DNA of 64,000 bases, taken from assembly GCA_016169945.1 (NCBI GenBank), contig JADLSH010000316.1, positions 310,001 to 374,000 on the forward strand. The letters are read 5' to 3'. Positions 11,862 to 22,320 of this stretch are shown piece by piece. The notes beneath the pieces were generated by a model. That model saw only the letters and a program-made list of their open reading frames with translations, was not told the origin of the DNA and did not search any database. The DNA comes from Trachythela sp. YZ-2020. Lineage: Eukaryota > Cnidaria > Anthozoa > Malacalcyonacea > Clavulariidae. The translations under genes were made by a program, and so were the position numbers. Position 1 is the stretch's first letter, and each line of letters opens with the position of its first letter.

Positions 11862-12075
11862 TGAGGGATCCTGAAGGATAACCTAACTAAATCCAGCAAT
11901 TAGAAACTGGCGAGCAATGTGATAACAGCTTTTAGCATTTCGTCTTCTTTGAAGAGGATAAATATATCTCTTCCTAAGAGAAGAGCTGCGCCACTGCTTG
12001 AAATCAAAAGAACTGGTGTGCACATGGATCGCGTTGTCTTCCAATCACTTGGCCCTTCGTCACCCTAAAAGTCAG
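11862..12075. repeat. first copy of a ~215-bp repeat also inserted in a LINE
   Basis: From GAAATGAGGGATCCTGAAGG to the GTCACCCTAA end, this stretch matches 15203-15421 closely (same orientation, with small indels). The second copy is flanked by a long direct duplication of LINE sequence, so this unit is mobile or has been copied. See the entry at 15200-15420. 12076-12943 beyond it holds no gene that I can support. Confidence 0.6.
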
Positions 12076-13472
12076 AACATATAGAGTACCATCGCTTAAA
12101 AATAAATATAAAGTTTGTTCGTTCACGGCATTGCCAGGTATATCATCACGCATCTTAGTGCTACTCAGGTTTTACAACTTAACAAGAAGTTACAAGATCT
12201 GAGGTTGAAACTGGCTCCCATTATTTTCTCGTTAAAAGATGATGACGTTCACCGACCTTGTTGATATAGATAATGTCATCACGTTTTAACGAATATAAAG
12301 GGAACGTAGTTATGACTCCAGATCATTCCTGATGAAGACACTCCACTGGAGTGTCGACGTCAAAGAGTTAAGTCATGAATTGTAACGCTTCTTGTTAGTT
12401 ACATTCATTTGTTCCGAAACCACAGTAGCGAAAAGACATCTGACGAAATATAACGAGTTGAATGTAGAGATAAAACAGTGGAAATTCTTACAAATTTTAT
12501 TAATTAAAGCATGCAGTTGCAAACCTGTACCTCAAGAACGTGGAAAATTTCATTTTCCTTCAGTTGTTTGGTAGATAATTTTCCTTTGGGTTTAAAAATG
12601 CTGTTAATTCCTTTCATGAGGTTAATAACCTTGCCATCTAGAACAAGACGTAAAACCGTGCCAATTCATCTACAAGTACCAATACTTGTTTGGTTCCATA
12701 CATATCTCCATTTCATTTTTAAAAGTACGTCGCTACAGTCGGCGTTAGAACCACGCTTCAAAGCTGGCCCCCGGTGAGCAACCCTCCCCCCCCTACCAAA
12801 ATGGGCTGTATCCACCACTGCATTTGTCTCGGTGTATAAAAATAACATGTGGGTGCATGGCCAACGGTTTAGACAGGTTTTGTGTCAAGCCCCATTCTCT
12901 GCATAACAGGGATTGGTATTCAGGTTAATATATAATTACTTACCACTGGTTACATTTGATGGTGGTCTACGTGCACCCTTTGAGATCCCAAAGTATGTTA
13001 AATTATCAAGCTTTGCCAAAAGATTATTTACACATGTCATCATAAACGATTCTGGGACTTTTTCTACTGGCAGTGACAAACATCTTCTAACTTCCTCTAC
13101 CACCTTAAATAACAATAATAATTATAAAACAATTAGACAAATATGATTCACCAAAACAGGGAAAAACTTATACAAAAATCACCAAAATATGGAACAAGAT
13201 GCAAAATTAATACCGCTTTCACAATCACAAAATATAAATGTTCCGAGAACATTTACATGTACAATAGTTTAATACTAGTTTAATTAGAAATGAGATATAT
13301 AGTAGAAACAAAAAAAAATCATCAAATGGATGTACTGGCACTATTTATTTATTTGGCTTCGCTTCTTACAAAAAGAAAGCTGGGACACCACAACAGCTTA
13401 ACGCCAATTACAGTGGGCCCTTTAGTTAAAGTAAAAAGTCAAATTAATGAAAATATGAAACAGTCAGAATAA

Positions 13473-15242
13473 CTAATAACAGCAGGTTAATGATTGGATG
13501 AGACTTCTGTTTGCGTTGCATTTGAGGCAAACAGTTTTCCAAGTTCGTGGATCATCAAGAGTGTAGCTGGATCGTAAGGCAATAGAATAATAGTTCAAAA
13601 GTGCTTTTTTAAATTGAGTAATAGATAAGTTATCAAGCCTTAAATGTTCAGGGAGGGAGTTCCAAGTTCTAGTTGTTCTAAGAAAAAATGAGCGATGATA
13701 AGTAGTTGTTTTGCATTTACGTTGACGGAATGAGATTGCGTTGAGATTTGTAGATGATCTAGTTACCCTGACAGGAATAATACGTTCAGGTAAAGTACTT
13801 TTAGAAATGACTACAATGCCAGTAATGGCCTTGAAGAAGAAGAGTAAGTCAAGGTATTCATGCCAATATGAGACGGGAAGTAGTTCTGTGGAAATGAGTC
13901 GGTCTCTGTAGGATATTTCGCACGTAAATGGCAGGATCAGAATAAATTTTGTAGCTCGGCGTTGGATGCGTTCTGTCCGGCTAATAAGCTCGACCGACTG
14001 CGGGGACCAGACCTGAGTAGCATAACCCAGGGCAGGTCGTACAACTGCCAAATACAATGTGCGGCGGATTTCTTTATTATTGATTTCAGTTGCAGATCTG
14101 CGCAGGAAACCTAGCATCTTGTTGGCCGCACCGCATCGATCAAGGGTGTGTTTTGACCATGTCAGATTGTTAGTGACCCAAATGCCAAGATCCTTTTCTT
14201 CTGGTGTAACTGCAAGTGTCTTGTTTTTGATCGCGTAAGGGAATTCAGTAAGAGTCTTTTTCCTAGTAAAATGCTGACACTTGCACTTATCTTGATTAAA
14301 GACAAGTCCCGAAGTAGTAGACCAATTTTCCAGACTACTAAGATCTTTTTTAATCAAGACAGCATTTGTCAGAGAATCGACACACTTAAATACTTTTGTG
14401 TCGTCGGCGAAAGAGGCAACTTTTGAATGATTTACTACATCAGGTAGGTCGTTTACATAGAGAAGAAAAAGTATAGGACCCAGGATAGAACCCTGTGGGA
14501 CTCCAGACATAACAGGTTTTTCAGATGAAGTTGCTCCTAGGACAGTAACACGTTGCCTTCGGTTCAACAAGTAGGAACAGAACCAACCAAGCAGACTTCT
14601 TGAGATACCAAAACAATTGTAAAGTTTGTTAATGAGAACTTGATGGTCGACTTTATCAAAGGCTTTGGACATATCCATGTATATGACGTCAGTTTGTTTT
14701 CCAGCATCCAGCAAGGATCCTATATAATCGTGCACTTCTACCAACTGGGTTGTACAAGATTTTCCCGGAATAAAACCGTGTTGGGAGTCGTTGATTAATG
14801 CTACCAAGTGATCTTTGATGTTTCTAAGAACACAGCGCTCAAGGACTTTAGAAACTACAGAGAGGAGAGAAATTGGGCGGTAGTTTTCAACTTGATGCTT
14901 TTCTCCATTCTTGTATACAGGCACAATGTTTGCTAACTTCCAATCATTAGGTAGAACTCCACAACTAAGGGATTTATTAAAGAGTTTAGTAAGTGATGGT
15001 GCGATCTGGTGGGCAGTTATTTTAAGTAATTTTGGAGAGATATCGTCAGGGCCAGTCGCCTTGTTAGTATCAAGCGCTAGAAGTGTTTGAAGAATTTCTT
15101 CTCTTGTTAACTGGACGTTTGATAGTGCTGAAGTTGGTGGTTGGGAAAAAGGCAAATGTGTAGGAGAATCGCCGCTCGTGAAAACAGATGTGAAATAATT
15201 GAATGAAATGAGGGATCCTGAAGGATAACCTAAATCCAGCAA
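13473..15242 (-). CDS. LINE reverse transcriptase domain
   Basis: The frame is 589 codons, but the first ~14 come from the insert at 15200-15420; LINE sequence starts at NYFTSVFTSGD. RT blocks are GVLPNDWKLANIVPVYK, NYRPISLLSVVSKVLE, DVIYMDMSKAFDKVDH (Asp ~190), SGVPQGSILGPILFLLYVND and FADD (278-281). The C-terminal LINE tail follows (RRSATEI, LYLAVVRPALGYATQVW). The whole RT is open, so the element was probably active recently. The family is jockey/CR1-like, and a different lineage from the RT at 2836. Confidence 0.85.
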   Translation of the reverse strand: MLDLGYPSGSLISFNYFTSVFTSGDSPTHLPFSQPPTSALSNVQLTREEILQTLLALDTNKATGPDDISPKLLKITAHQIAPSLTKLFNKSLSCGVLPNDWKLANIVPVYKNGEKHQVENYRPISLLSVVSKVLERCVLRNIKDHLVALINDSQHGFIPGKSCTTQLVEVHDYIGSLLDAGKQTDVIYMDMSKAFDKVDHQVLINKLYNCFGISRSLLGWFCSYLLNRRQRVTVLGATSSEKPVMSGVPQGSILGPILFLLYVNDLPDVVNHSKVASFADDTKVFKCVDSLTNAVLIKKDLSSLENWSTTSGLVFNQDKCKCQHFTRKKTLTEFPYAIKNKTLAVTPEEKDLGIWVTNNLTWSKHTLDRCGAANKMLGFLRRSATEINNKEIRRTLYLAVVRPALGYATQVWSPQSVELISRTERIQRRATKFILILPFTCEISYRDRLISTELLPVSYWHEYLDLLFFFKAITGIVVISKSTLPERIIPVRVTRSSTNLNAISFRQRKCKTTTYHRSFFLRTTRTWNSLPEHLRLDNLSITQFKKALLNYYSIALRSSYTLDDPRTWKTVCLKCNANRSLIQSLTCCY

Positions 15243-15420
15243 TTAGAAACTGGCGAGCAATGTGATAACAGCTTTTAGCATTTCGTCTTCTTTGAAGAGG
15301 ATAAATATATCTCTTCCTAAGAGAAGAGCTGCGCCACTGCTTTCTGAAATCAAAAAAAAAATGTAATTATTGCATCGCGATCGCTTCATCTTCCCTTGGC
15401 CAGCCCCATGCGTCACCCTA
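15200..15420. mobile_element. ~220-bp inserted repeat flanked by a ~38-bp direct duplication
   Basis: LINE text GAGAATCGCCGCTCGTGAAA...GATGTGAAATAATT occurs on both sides (about 15163-15200 and 15421-15458). This is a target duplication unusually long for a DNA transposon and within the range of RNA-mediated or repair-mediated insertion. The insert matches 11862-12075. On the minus strand it has a T-run, then GATTTCAG (acceptor-like), then an open stretch (SSGAALLLGRDIFILFKEDE). An origin as a processed exon or small retroposon is possible. Identity unknown. Confidence 0.6.
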
Positions 15421-15779
15421 AGAGAATCGCCGCTCGTGAAAACAGATGTGAAATAATTATTGAATATTTCCGCGATGGTAGCAGGAGTAGAAGCTGTTAC
15501 AGTTTGTGATATAGCAGGACTATTAGTCTTACCCATTGACATAGTCTCCGGTATGCTGGACTCTTTACTGCTGAGTTTAAATATTGACCAAAATCTTTTT
15601 GGGTTTAGCTGGAAGTTAACATCAAGAGATGAAAAGAAATTTTTACGGCTAGAAATAACCATTTCCTTAACGTTAGCTCGCAAATCACTGAACTTGGCTT
15701 TCAGGGCGCTGGTCGGAGATATTTTGAGCTTCCGACGCACAGCTTCCTTTTGTCGTATAGCGTGGATGATTTTTGCCAT
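15421..15779 (-). CDS. LINE linker between endonuclease and RT (frameshifted piece)
   Basis: This frame carries the stretch that normally connects APE and RT in such LINEs (KLKISPTSALKAKFSDLRANVKE, FWSIFKLSSKESSIPE, IAEIFNNYFTSVF). It joins the upstream frame through a one-base shift near 15775. At 15420 it runs out of LINE sequence into the inserted repeat. The remaining ~59 codons of this frame (down to 15243) translate the insert, not the LINE. Confidence 0.7.
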
Positions 15780-17040
15780 TTAACCAGGGAGGGGAGTTTC
15801 TGCCTTTGATCTTTTTAGTTGGGATAAATACTTTAACTGTTGCGAGGAATGAATTTTTCCACTGTAGCCAGTCTAGATTTATATCAGAGTCTGGTTGAAT
15901 TAAATTTGAAAAATCAAACGCTTGTAAGGCAGATCGCAGGCCAACGAAGTCACCTCTTCGGAAATCTAAAACGGTTCTATTCAGCCTAGGACCCGCTTTA
16001 GTGGATGTTTTTAGATCGAAAACAATTACTGAATGATCAGTAAACAAGCCGCTATTTGCCGGGTTAAGTATTGTAATGTTTTCTATTTGGTTCGCCACAC
16101 TGGTAATAACTAAATCTAGTATATTGTCACCTCTGGTTGGTAAAGTGTTAAGTTGGGTTAAATAGAAATCGTTTAATTGTTCTGTGAATGAAATTTCATC
16201 CGCACCGCAGGTTTCAACGGGTGACTGCCAGTTAACTTTAGGGAAGTTGAAATCACCACAAATTATAATGTTATCATGACGAGAAGACAGATCAGCCAAA
16301 ATTGTGTTAAATTTATCTAACCAAATCTTATCTGCATTAGGTGGTCTATAGCAACAGCAGATTAAGAGCTTTTGTTTTGATTGAGAGGTCACTTCAAGGT
16401 CAGGTATTGGATTAACAAATTCTCTGGATGAGTTAAATGTATCTGTTTTGACTGCTAGTAAAACACCACCACCATTGCGCGTTTCGCGGTCTTTCCTATA
16501 GATTGTATAACCAGTTGGGAGAATTTCAGCGTTCTCGATATCTTTATTAAGCCAGGTCTCTGTTACCCAGACCAAATCGGCTGCTTTGGAATAGACAAGC
16601 TCTTGAAAGCGGGATAAATTACATACATGTTTGCCGTCAGATACGTGTAAACTTTTCAAACTCCGAGCATTAATAACAAGGCATGTCGCAGGGTAACTTT
16701 TTAGATTTTGCATCTGTGGTTGATGAAATGAATTGTTAGGACCTGGGTTAACGCAGATATCGCCAGAAAGGAGAATACAAATTAGCGCGTGCGAGGTTCT
16801 GCGGTTGACTTGAAACGTTAAACCATAGCGGTGATTTGGTAGATAGTTTATATTTCTTAACTTGCTATCACGGGTAAAACACCAAAGAAAGCATACTCTA
16901 TCAGGCAGGATGGCAAGCTCGGAACTAACAGTAACGTTGGAAGAAAAACTGTTATCAGTGTAGAGAGGTCGTGACGTTTTCTGCCGACTGAATAACAAAA
17001 GAGAAACGAAGATGATTAGGACAAGTCTAATCGTTATCAT
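15685..17040 (-). CDS. LINE N-terminal region: signal-like start, 2A-like motif, APE endonuclease
   Basis: The 451-codon frame opens with a hydrophobic stretch (residues ~3-18), followed at 93-101 by GDICVNPGP. That matches the NPGP core of 2A-like ribosome-skipping sequences, though the usual Glu is Cys. Next comes an apurinic-endonuclease-like domain that nicks target DNA: INARSLKS, VWVTETWL, YRKDRETRNGGGVLLAV, CYRPPN, CGDFNFP, LDLVITS and the SDH-type TDHSVIV end. The tail after SPPWLNG is out of frame. The true continuation (MAKIIHAIRQKEAV) is in the next frame, so one base was gained or lost near 15775. I chose the first Met because the hydrophobic start follows it. Confidence 0.8.
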   Translation of the reverse strand: MITIRLVLIIFVSLLLFSRQKTSRPLYTDNSFSSNVTVSSELAILPDRVCFLWCFTRDSKLRNINYLPNHRYGLTFQVNRRTSHALICILLSGDICVNPGPNNSFHQPQMQNLKSYPATCLVINARSLKSLHVSDGKHVCNLSRFQELVYSKAADLVWVTETWLNKDIENAEILPTGYTIYRKDRETRNGGGVLLAVKTDTFNSSREFVNPIPDLEVTSQSKQKLLICCCYRPPNADKIWLDKFNTILADLSSRHDNIIICGDFNFPKVNWQSPVETCGADEISFTEQLNDFYLTQLNTLPTRGDNILDLVITSVANQIENITILNPANSGLFTDHSVIVFDLKTSTKAGPRLNRTVLDFRRGDFVGLRSALQAFDFSNLIQPDSDINLDWLQWKNSFLATVKVFIPTKKIKGRNSPPWLNGKNHPRYTTKGSCASEAQNISDQRPESQVQ

Positions 17041-18329
17041 CGTGATGGTTGGTTTTTAAGACGAAAGGACCAAGGTCAAGTATAGATCTGCGTCCTTCTG
17101 AAATAATACTAACTTATTCCAAGACAAAAGTACAGACGGTATCAGACTAATATCAAACAACGAGTAGATCAATAGGTCACAGGCTTTTCGACGGGGGAAA
17201 TTCAAATTCAGTTGTTGCTAAGCAACAAATTAGCGTCAAGAAGTCCGAATGGACAAGTATAACAACGGTATAACAATAGGCCGATAGTCGATACTCCAAC
17301 TGTCAAATGTAGTAAAATCCCAGTAGTTCAAATTCCATTAACTCAAATAACACCAAACTATGGGAGAATATGGATAATGTAAATCCTCAGTCACAGATGA
17401 AATATCAAGTTGATAGAAGCACTAGAAAACAAGTTATCCAACAAGACTAAAATAGCACAGTTTGTAGTGAGAGATACACGGCGCAGAATCGTAAAACCAA
17501 AAAACTACGTTAATAGCGTAAAATCATGACACCGCGGATCACATAGATAGATGCAGACGACTGTTAACTAGAAAATATTATGTTATTCACCAACTCTTGT
17601 TAATATTTAGGGCAACAAACAACCGATTATGGCGCAGGTCAGCCGGACCGAATCCGCGGCTTGTAATGACTATAATAAGCTAACAACAACATATGCATCC
17701 TATTCTACAATTATATTATCAGTCTCGCTTTGCATATGGTTGATTATGATTCTACAGCTACTGTACATATATATACACGAAGCATATTAACAATTCGTAA
17801 TTTTAAAATATTTTGCATAGTAATTTTATGTATTTAAAGTCTATAAACATTTGGAAATGGGTTAAGGTAACCAATTACAGCAAATTCTTTTTACGGTTTC
17901 TGCAATGAGTAAAAACAGGCAGTGTGGCAGCCCTCCACACATACCAAAACGTTGTCAAATTTAAACCTGCCTTTGTGCATACCTCGTAGGGATCTTTCAA
18001 ACATGGATAGTCATCAAGTATTTTTCTTGGTCTCTCCTCTTTAGGCGTGGTTGCTATACTTTTTTTCTTGAAGCAAACTCGACATTTAGATACTTATTAA
18101 TCACAGATTTGTTTGGTTTGCTTTTTCTCTGCTCTTTGTTTAAATATGTGTAATGCCTTTCATGCACTGTAGCATCAGATGAGTTTTCTTCATCAGAATT
18201 GCTTTCCTTATCTGTATTTTCGAACACAGTATTTAAAGCTAAACAATACAAAAAGTATCAATCGAAGATTACCAACTAGAATTTCATGGATTATTTGTGT
18301 GGTGAAAAATTTCTTGTTGCACACATGTT

Positions 18330-18557
18330 CAGGGCCGCCCACAGTGGGTGGGGGGGGGGGGGCAAAAGGAACAACTTGCGCCAGGTCCCCAGTTATAAAG
18401 GGGCCCCCAAAATTGAAATAAAGTAAAACTTGCCTCTCAGAATGCAAGATTTCACCGTTCTTAGGGCCTTGGATTTCATAGATACATAAAATGAAAAACA
18501 CGAAGACCCCCAAATTACATTTTTCCCTGGCCCCCCATTTTTCTCTGTGCGGCCCTG
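18330..18557. mobile_element. hAT-type MITE, 228 bp
   Basis: The ends CAGGGCCGC...GCGGCCCTG are flanked by the 8-bp direct repeat CACATGTT (18322-18329 and 18558-18565). This is the hAT signature of CAG-type termini with an 8-bp target duplication. Interior non-coding with a G run. It lies in an intron of the SAM-like gene. A short AATACCAAATTATTGG tandem repeat follows at 18585-18645. Confidence 0.85.
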
Positions 18558-19142
18558 CACATGTTTTGTGCTACACATTTTCCGATATCAAATTATTGGG
18601 CAATACCAAATTGTTAGCTAATACCAAATTATTGGACAATAGCAACTTCTCTCAAGCTTTGCCATCTATATAATTATATGCAGATGTACATTTAGAGCAT
18701 ATTTGTATACTTACTTAATTTTGGCAACCCAAGTTTTTCGTTTGTGTGAACGAGAATTAAGGCATTTTACCTTGCGGCTTATTTGCTGGTCTGAAATTTG
18801 AATGCCGTTTTTTCAGTTTGTTGTAAATGAAGATCTGAATGGAAAATAAACAAACAATTAACAGAACTTGTTAAAGAACAAACCAATTTAAAAATATTTC
18901 ATTGGGTGACAGTCTGGCAGACTAAATTACTTAAACCTATTTCTGCCATTTCACAGATATAATGTTCACATCATTGCCAAAAAAATATTCAAGGAATGGC
19001 TTCTACAATGCTATTTTTATTTGCTACAATTGATACCATGCCCACATGAAATCATTTAAAAATGGGTGTATGCCTGCCCTCAGGAATTGTTGGTCAGGCA
19101 ACAAAAACACTGATTATTTATATAAAACTTTATGATATAGAG

Positions 19143-19620
19143 ACTTTTTTTTGGGGGGGGGGGGGGTTGAAGAGTAAATTATGCTATAGATAGATTCAGT
19201 TACAAATAGCTATATCTCAATTTAAAAACTTATATATTTTAAGTTTCAAAATGAGGAATCAGATTTGAAAACAACTTTATTCATTCCCTACATTTATTCT
19301 TAATTCTTTTACAATAACTCTCATCGTCTAACACCAGATGATTTTACTCTTCAAGGGGAGAGTCTTGCCACTCGATGGGTTAGAGCTGGTGTAAAGTACA
19401 CGTACAGTACCCAGTACTGTGATTCATCTGATTTGTGAAGCATAATGTGCCATAATAACCCATTAAATGGCAATTCTCTCCCCTTGACAAGTTAAACATC
19501 TGACATTAGACAGGATAAAATATTTAAGTAGGGTGCATTTGGAAACAACATACATGAAACACCCACTGGTCAAATTCCTGTGCACAAACTGTAAATGCAG
19601 TACCATACAGTAATATGTTT
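19143..19620. other. intron sequence, no gene seen
   Basis: Starts with a T-run/G-run. The remainder is A+T-rich intron of the SAM-like gene with no separate feature that I can support. Confidence 0.4.
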
Positions 19621-19989
19621 CAAATAGATAGCATAACTTACATGAAGTTGACTCCTCTGTTCTTCTGTCAAATCAGACCTTTCTTCTGTAGCAATGCTCT
19701 TGAACTCCTTTTTGATATCATCATACAATTAATCGTCTAAAACATGGGTATTTCTTGACAAGAGCTTTTGCCATATCCTCCAACTCAGCAAAAGTTGGCT
19801 CTCTTGGCATTGGCAAACTTTGACATGATGCTCGCATATTGGTCAGTGTGTTTCGCACAAGTCGGTTCTGTAAGTCATCTGATAACGATTCACTATATCT
19901 AGCATTTTTCAGCTCGGATGGTGCATGTTGTGCCACCACATAACCATCTTCTTCACTTTTGACTTCAGCAACAACAGGACTACCTGATC

Positions 19990-20900
19990 CACAGGCATCC
20001 CAAGCTCACATTGTCGCTATATTAATATTTTTTTATTAATAATTTTTTATTATTGCTGTTTGTATGTTATGGTATATTATGTGTATGTATTATGTCTGTT
20101 ATGTTATGTGCCAGAAATGGTATGATGGAATTAAATATATATTTATTATTGATGGTTAGGGTACTTTATATTTGCAAATTATAGTAGACTTAATAGTCGA
20201 ATATATATTGTCAAAAAATTGCTAAAATATTGTGTCAAATGAAGAAATAAAGTTACTTAATTCTACTACAAGTTGCAATCGACTTTTCGGTGTTGACTTG
20301 GTGTGATTTTAAATCCACTTTGAGGGAAAAGTCACTCATGGTATTATATGTACGTAATAATGAGAAGGCAGGTCAATACAGCTCCAACGAACTCGCATCG
20401 GCTTCACAAATCCTTCTCGCGTCGCATAATAATGCATCGAATCGCCAAAAAAAACCCAGATCCATAAAGCACATTACATTTCCCATCACATTCATCGTCT
20501 TCAGCAAACACAAGAGATTTTTTGTCGGTGAAAATCCATAATTTGTTCGATTTTCTGATAATCCCAGGCAGCGTGGCTGTCGATACCCGGGAATATTCAG
20601 TTGAGAGCTTGCGAGTTCGAATTACACTCTCTATTGTTATTGGTTCATTACATTGTTGTCGCCTGAACGCGTTCGAATCAACCAATAACAATAGAGAGTG
20701 TAATTCGCTAAATATAATTTGCTAATATAAAATACCCTATAAACCATCAATAATAAATATATATTTAATTCCATCATACCATTTCTGTCACATAACATAA
20801 CAGACATAACACATACACATAATATACCATAACATACAAACAGCAATAATAAAAAATTATTAATAAAAAAAAATTAATATGTGAGCTTGGGATGCCTGTG
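19990..20900. mobile_element. 911-bp foldback element inside a coding exon
   Basis: Terminal inverted repeats of about 190 bp (19990-20183 and 20712-20900) begin CACAGGCATCCCAAGCTCAC. The flanks carry a 7-bp direct repeat (CCTGATC on +, 19983-19989 and 20901-20907). A second hairpin lies inside (20618-20646 with 20677-20707, around CACTCTCTATTGTTATTGG). Between the arms, a minus-strand open stretch (20404-20691, with GIIRKSNKLWIF...) may be a captured gene fragment. No transposase. Excision with one duplication copy restores the interrupted exon exactly in frame, which supports both boundaries. Confidence 0.85.
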
Positions 20901-21567
20901 CCTGATCTTGATGTATCTGATGAATTGCTTGAGGGGGTTGATGATTTGATTGGCTGATCGGGAGTCAGTGGCATACGGATTGGTTTCAATTTGCATGGCA
21001 CAACAGCTTTCTTCAAATTGTCATCTGAGCAGTCACTGCTTTCTCTCTTTAAATGTAATTATAAATAAAGTAGTTAAAGAACAATGCAAGACTACCTTGG
21101 TGAGCAAATTGTCCAATGGCATTGCCATTAGAAAGAGGGGAAGAACAAAGTACTAAGTATGACACACTGCAGCATGATTAATGTATGAGATATTTATAGT
21201 TATGGGGGGATGTATAAATTGTACGTAATGTTTTGTTCACAAGTATGCAGCTGCAGTTATATCTAAATTACATAGATCAAACAGTACAATCCTATAAATA
21301 TTTACACATAGCAATAGGCTAGTATGCTGCTAATTATTTGTATTTGCGAATTTATAATATACTATTATACTGTAATACTGTATTGCTTTATTTCACTTAC
21401 AAATCTCTCTAAAATATTCCACAACCTTCTTCTCAGCACAAAATGCTCTACACCAGGAAAGAGATCCTTCAAATCGTCTCTTGAAAACTGTTTGTAGAAA
21501 CATATCTTGGTCTACATTGGTCTACATTTATAGGTTTGCAGCTAAAAATACAGCAAGTTTGATACAA

Positions 21568-21938
21568 CACAATGGGCGAACCATTAGAAATTGGGGGAGG
21601 GGGGTGACAATTTTGTCAGGCAGGATATATTTTTTTACCAATAACGTTGTGCAAGATTTTGTTTTCAGCCATATGGGTGTTGCATGATTTGTTTTGGTAA
21701 AATAAAGCTAATGAGCTATAGACTGATATTAATAATATTGTTTATTAACGTACATTTTTAAACAGCTAAAGCAACAATAGTGTCATTGAAATGCTATACA
21801 GGGTTTCTCAGAAAAAAACATATTTTTCCCACCTTGGAGTTTTGCATGATTTTTTTTCCAAGTGAACTGGACCTGCACGATTTTTTTTTTGAAATTGCCA
21901 CCCCCCTCCCCCAATTTCCAATGGTCCGCCACTAAACC
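21568..21938. mobile_element. MITE with GGCGAACCATT/AATGGTCCGCC ends
   Basis: The left end GGCGAACCATTAGAAATTGG plus a G run is the reverse complement (with substitutions) of the right end, a C run followed by CCAATTTCCAATGGTCCGCC. The interior is non-coding. It sits just upstream of exon 21487-21401 of the SAM-like gene. The minus-strand text at 21940-22010 (around MELLKREEPEAYAVFGG) could be part of an upstream exon, but this is unproven. Confidence 0.55.
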
Positions 21939-22320
21939 TCCAAAGACAGCGTACGCCTCTGGTTCTTCTCTCTTTAAAAGTTCCATTTTTTCTTGACAGT
22001 TCCTCTATCCTTTATTTTTTAGTTGCTATGAAAGAAACAATGCAATTTGCTTGTATTACTTCATTAATGTTAACGAAAAAAATCTTTCGAGATGTGAAGG
22101 CCTGTGAAGTATTTGAAATACAAAGTACATAAAAAACTCTTACCTGAGAAAGTTATTTGCCTTTTAAATATCACAAGCTTAAAGTAATTCTTCTAGCTAT
22201 GTTTCTTTTCTAATTTAAAGACCATGTAAAGTCCGTCCCCTTTCGATGATGGCCCCCCACTAACGATTTCTTAAAAAAGGCCCTGGTTAGGAATTGATTA
22301 AATGCGATTAGTTTTGCAAA

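Larger units (their letters stand above)
13340..17660 (-). mobile_element. nearly full-length APE-type LINE in an intron
   Basis: The APE endonuclease frame (15685-17040) and RT frame (13473-15242), with a linker frame between, together form one LINE polyprotein read on the minus strand. The 3' end lies near 13340 after an AAATAAATAAATA stretch. Sequence from 17041 to roughly 17660 is non-coding and is probably its 5' UTR; the exact 5' end was not fixed. It lies between exons 17983 and 13103 of the SAM-like gene, in the same direction as that gene. It is disabled by a one-base shift near 15775 and a ~220-bp insertion at 15200-15420. Confidence 0.8.
12944..21487 (-). pseudogene. multi-exon gene with SAM-like N-terminus, broken by a foldback insertion and frameshifts
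   Basis: Five minus-strand exons have matching phases: 21487-21401 (FSRDDLKDLFPGVEHF, resembling a SAM-like domain), 21046-19642, 18834-18771 (IFIYNKLKKRHSNF), 18238-17983 and 13103-12944 (VVEEVRRCLSLPVEK). Donors are mostly GTAAGT/GTAAAA/GTATGC. Exon 21046-19642 is interrupted by the foldback 19990-20900. Removing it and one GATCAGG copy restores the frame from SSDTSRSG into SPVVAEVK. The same exon has a one-base shift near 19735 (KYPCF, then YDDIKKEF). Exon 18238-17983 has a one-base loss in an A run near 18060 (FASRKK, then SIATTPKEE). Acidic and Ser-rich linkers separate KYPC/DYPC-type blocks. Function unknown; it resembles a multi-copy family I associate with cnidarians. As it stands it cannot encode a full protein. 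Confidence 0.6.

Noticed and set aside
20290..20541. Plus-strand 83-codon frame inside the foldback
   Set aside because: Overlaps the more protein-like minus-strand stretch; no recognisable motif.
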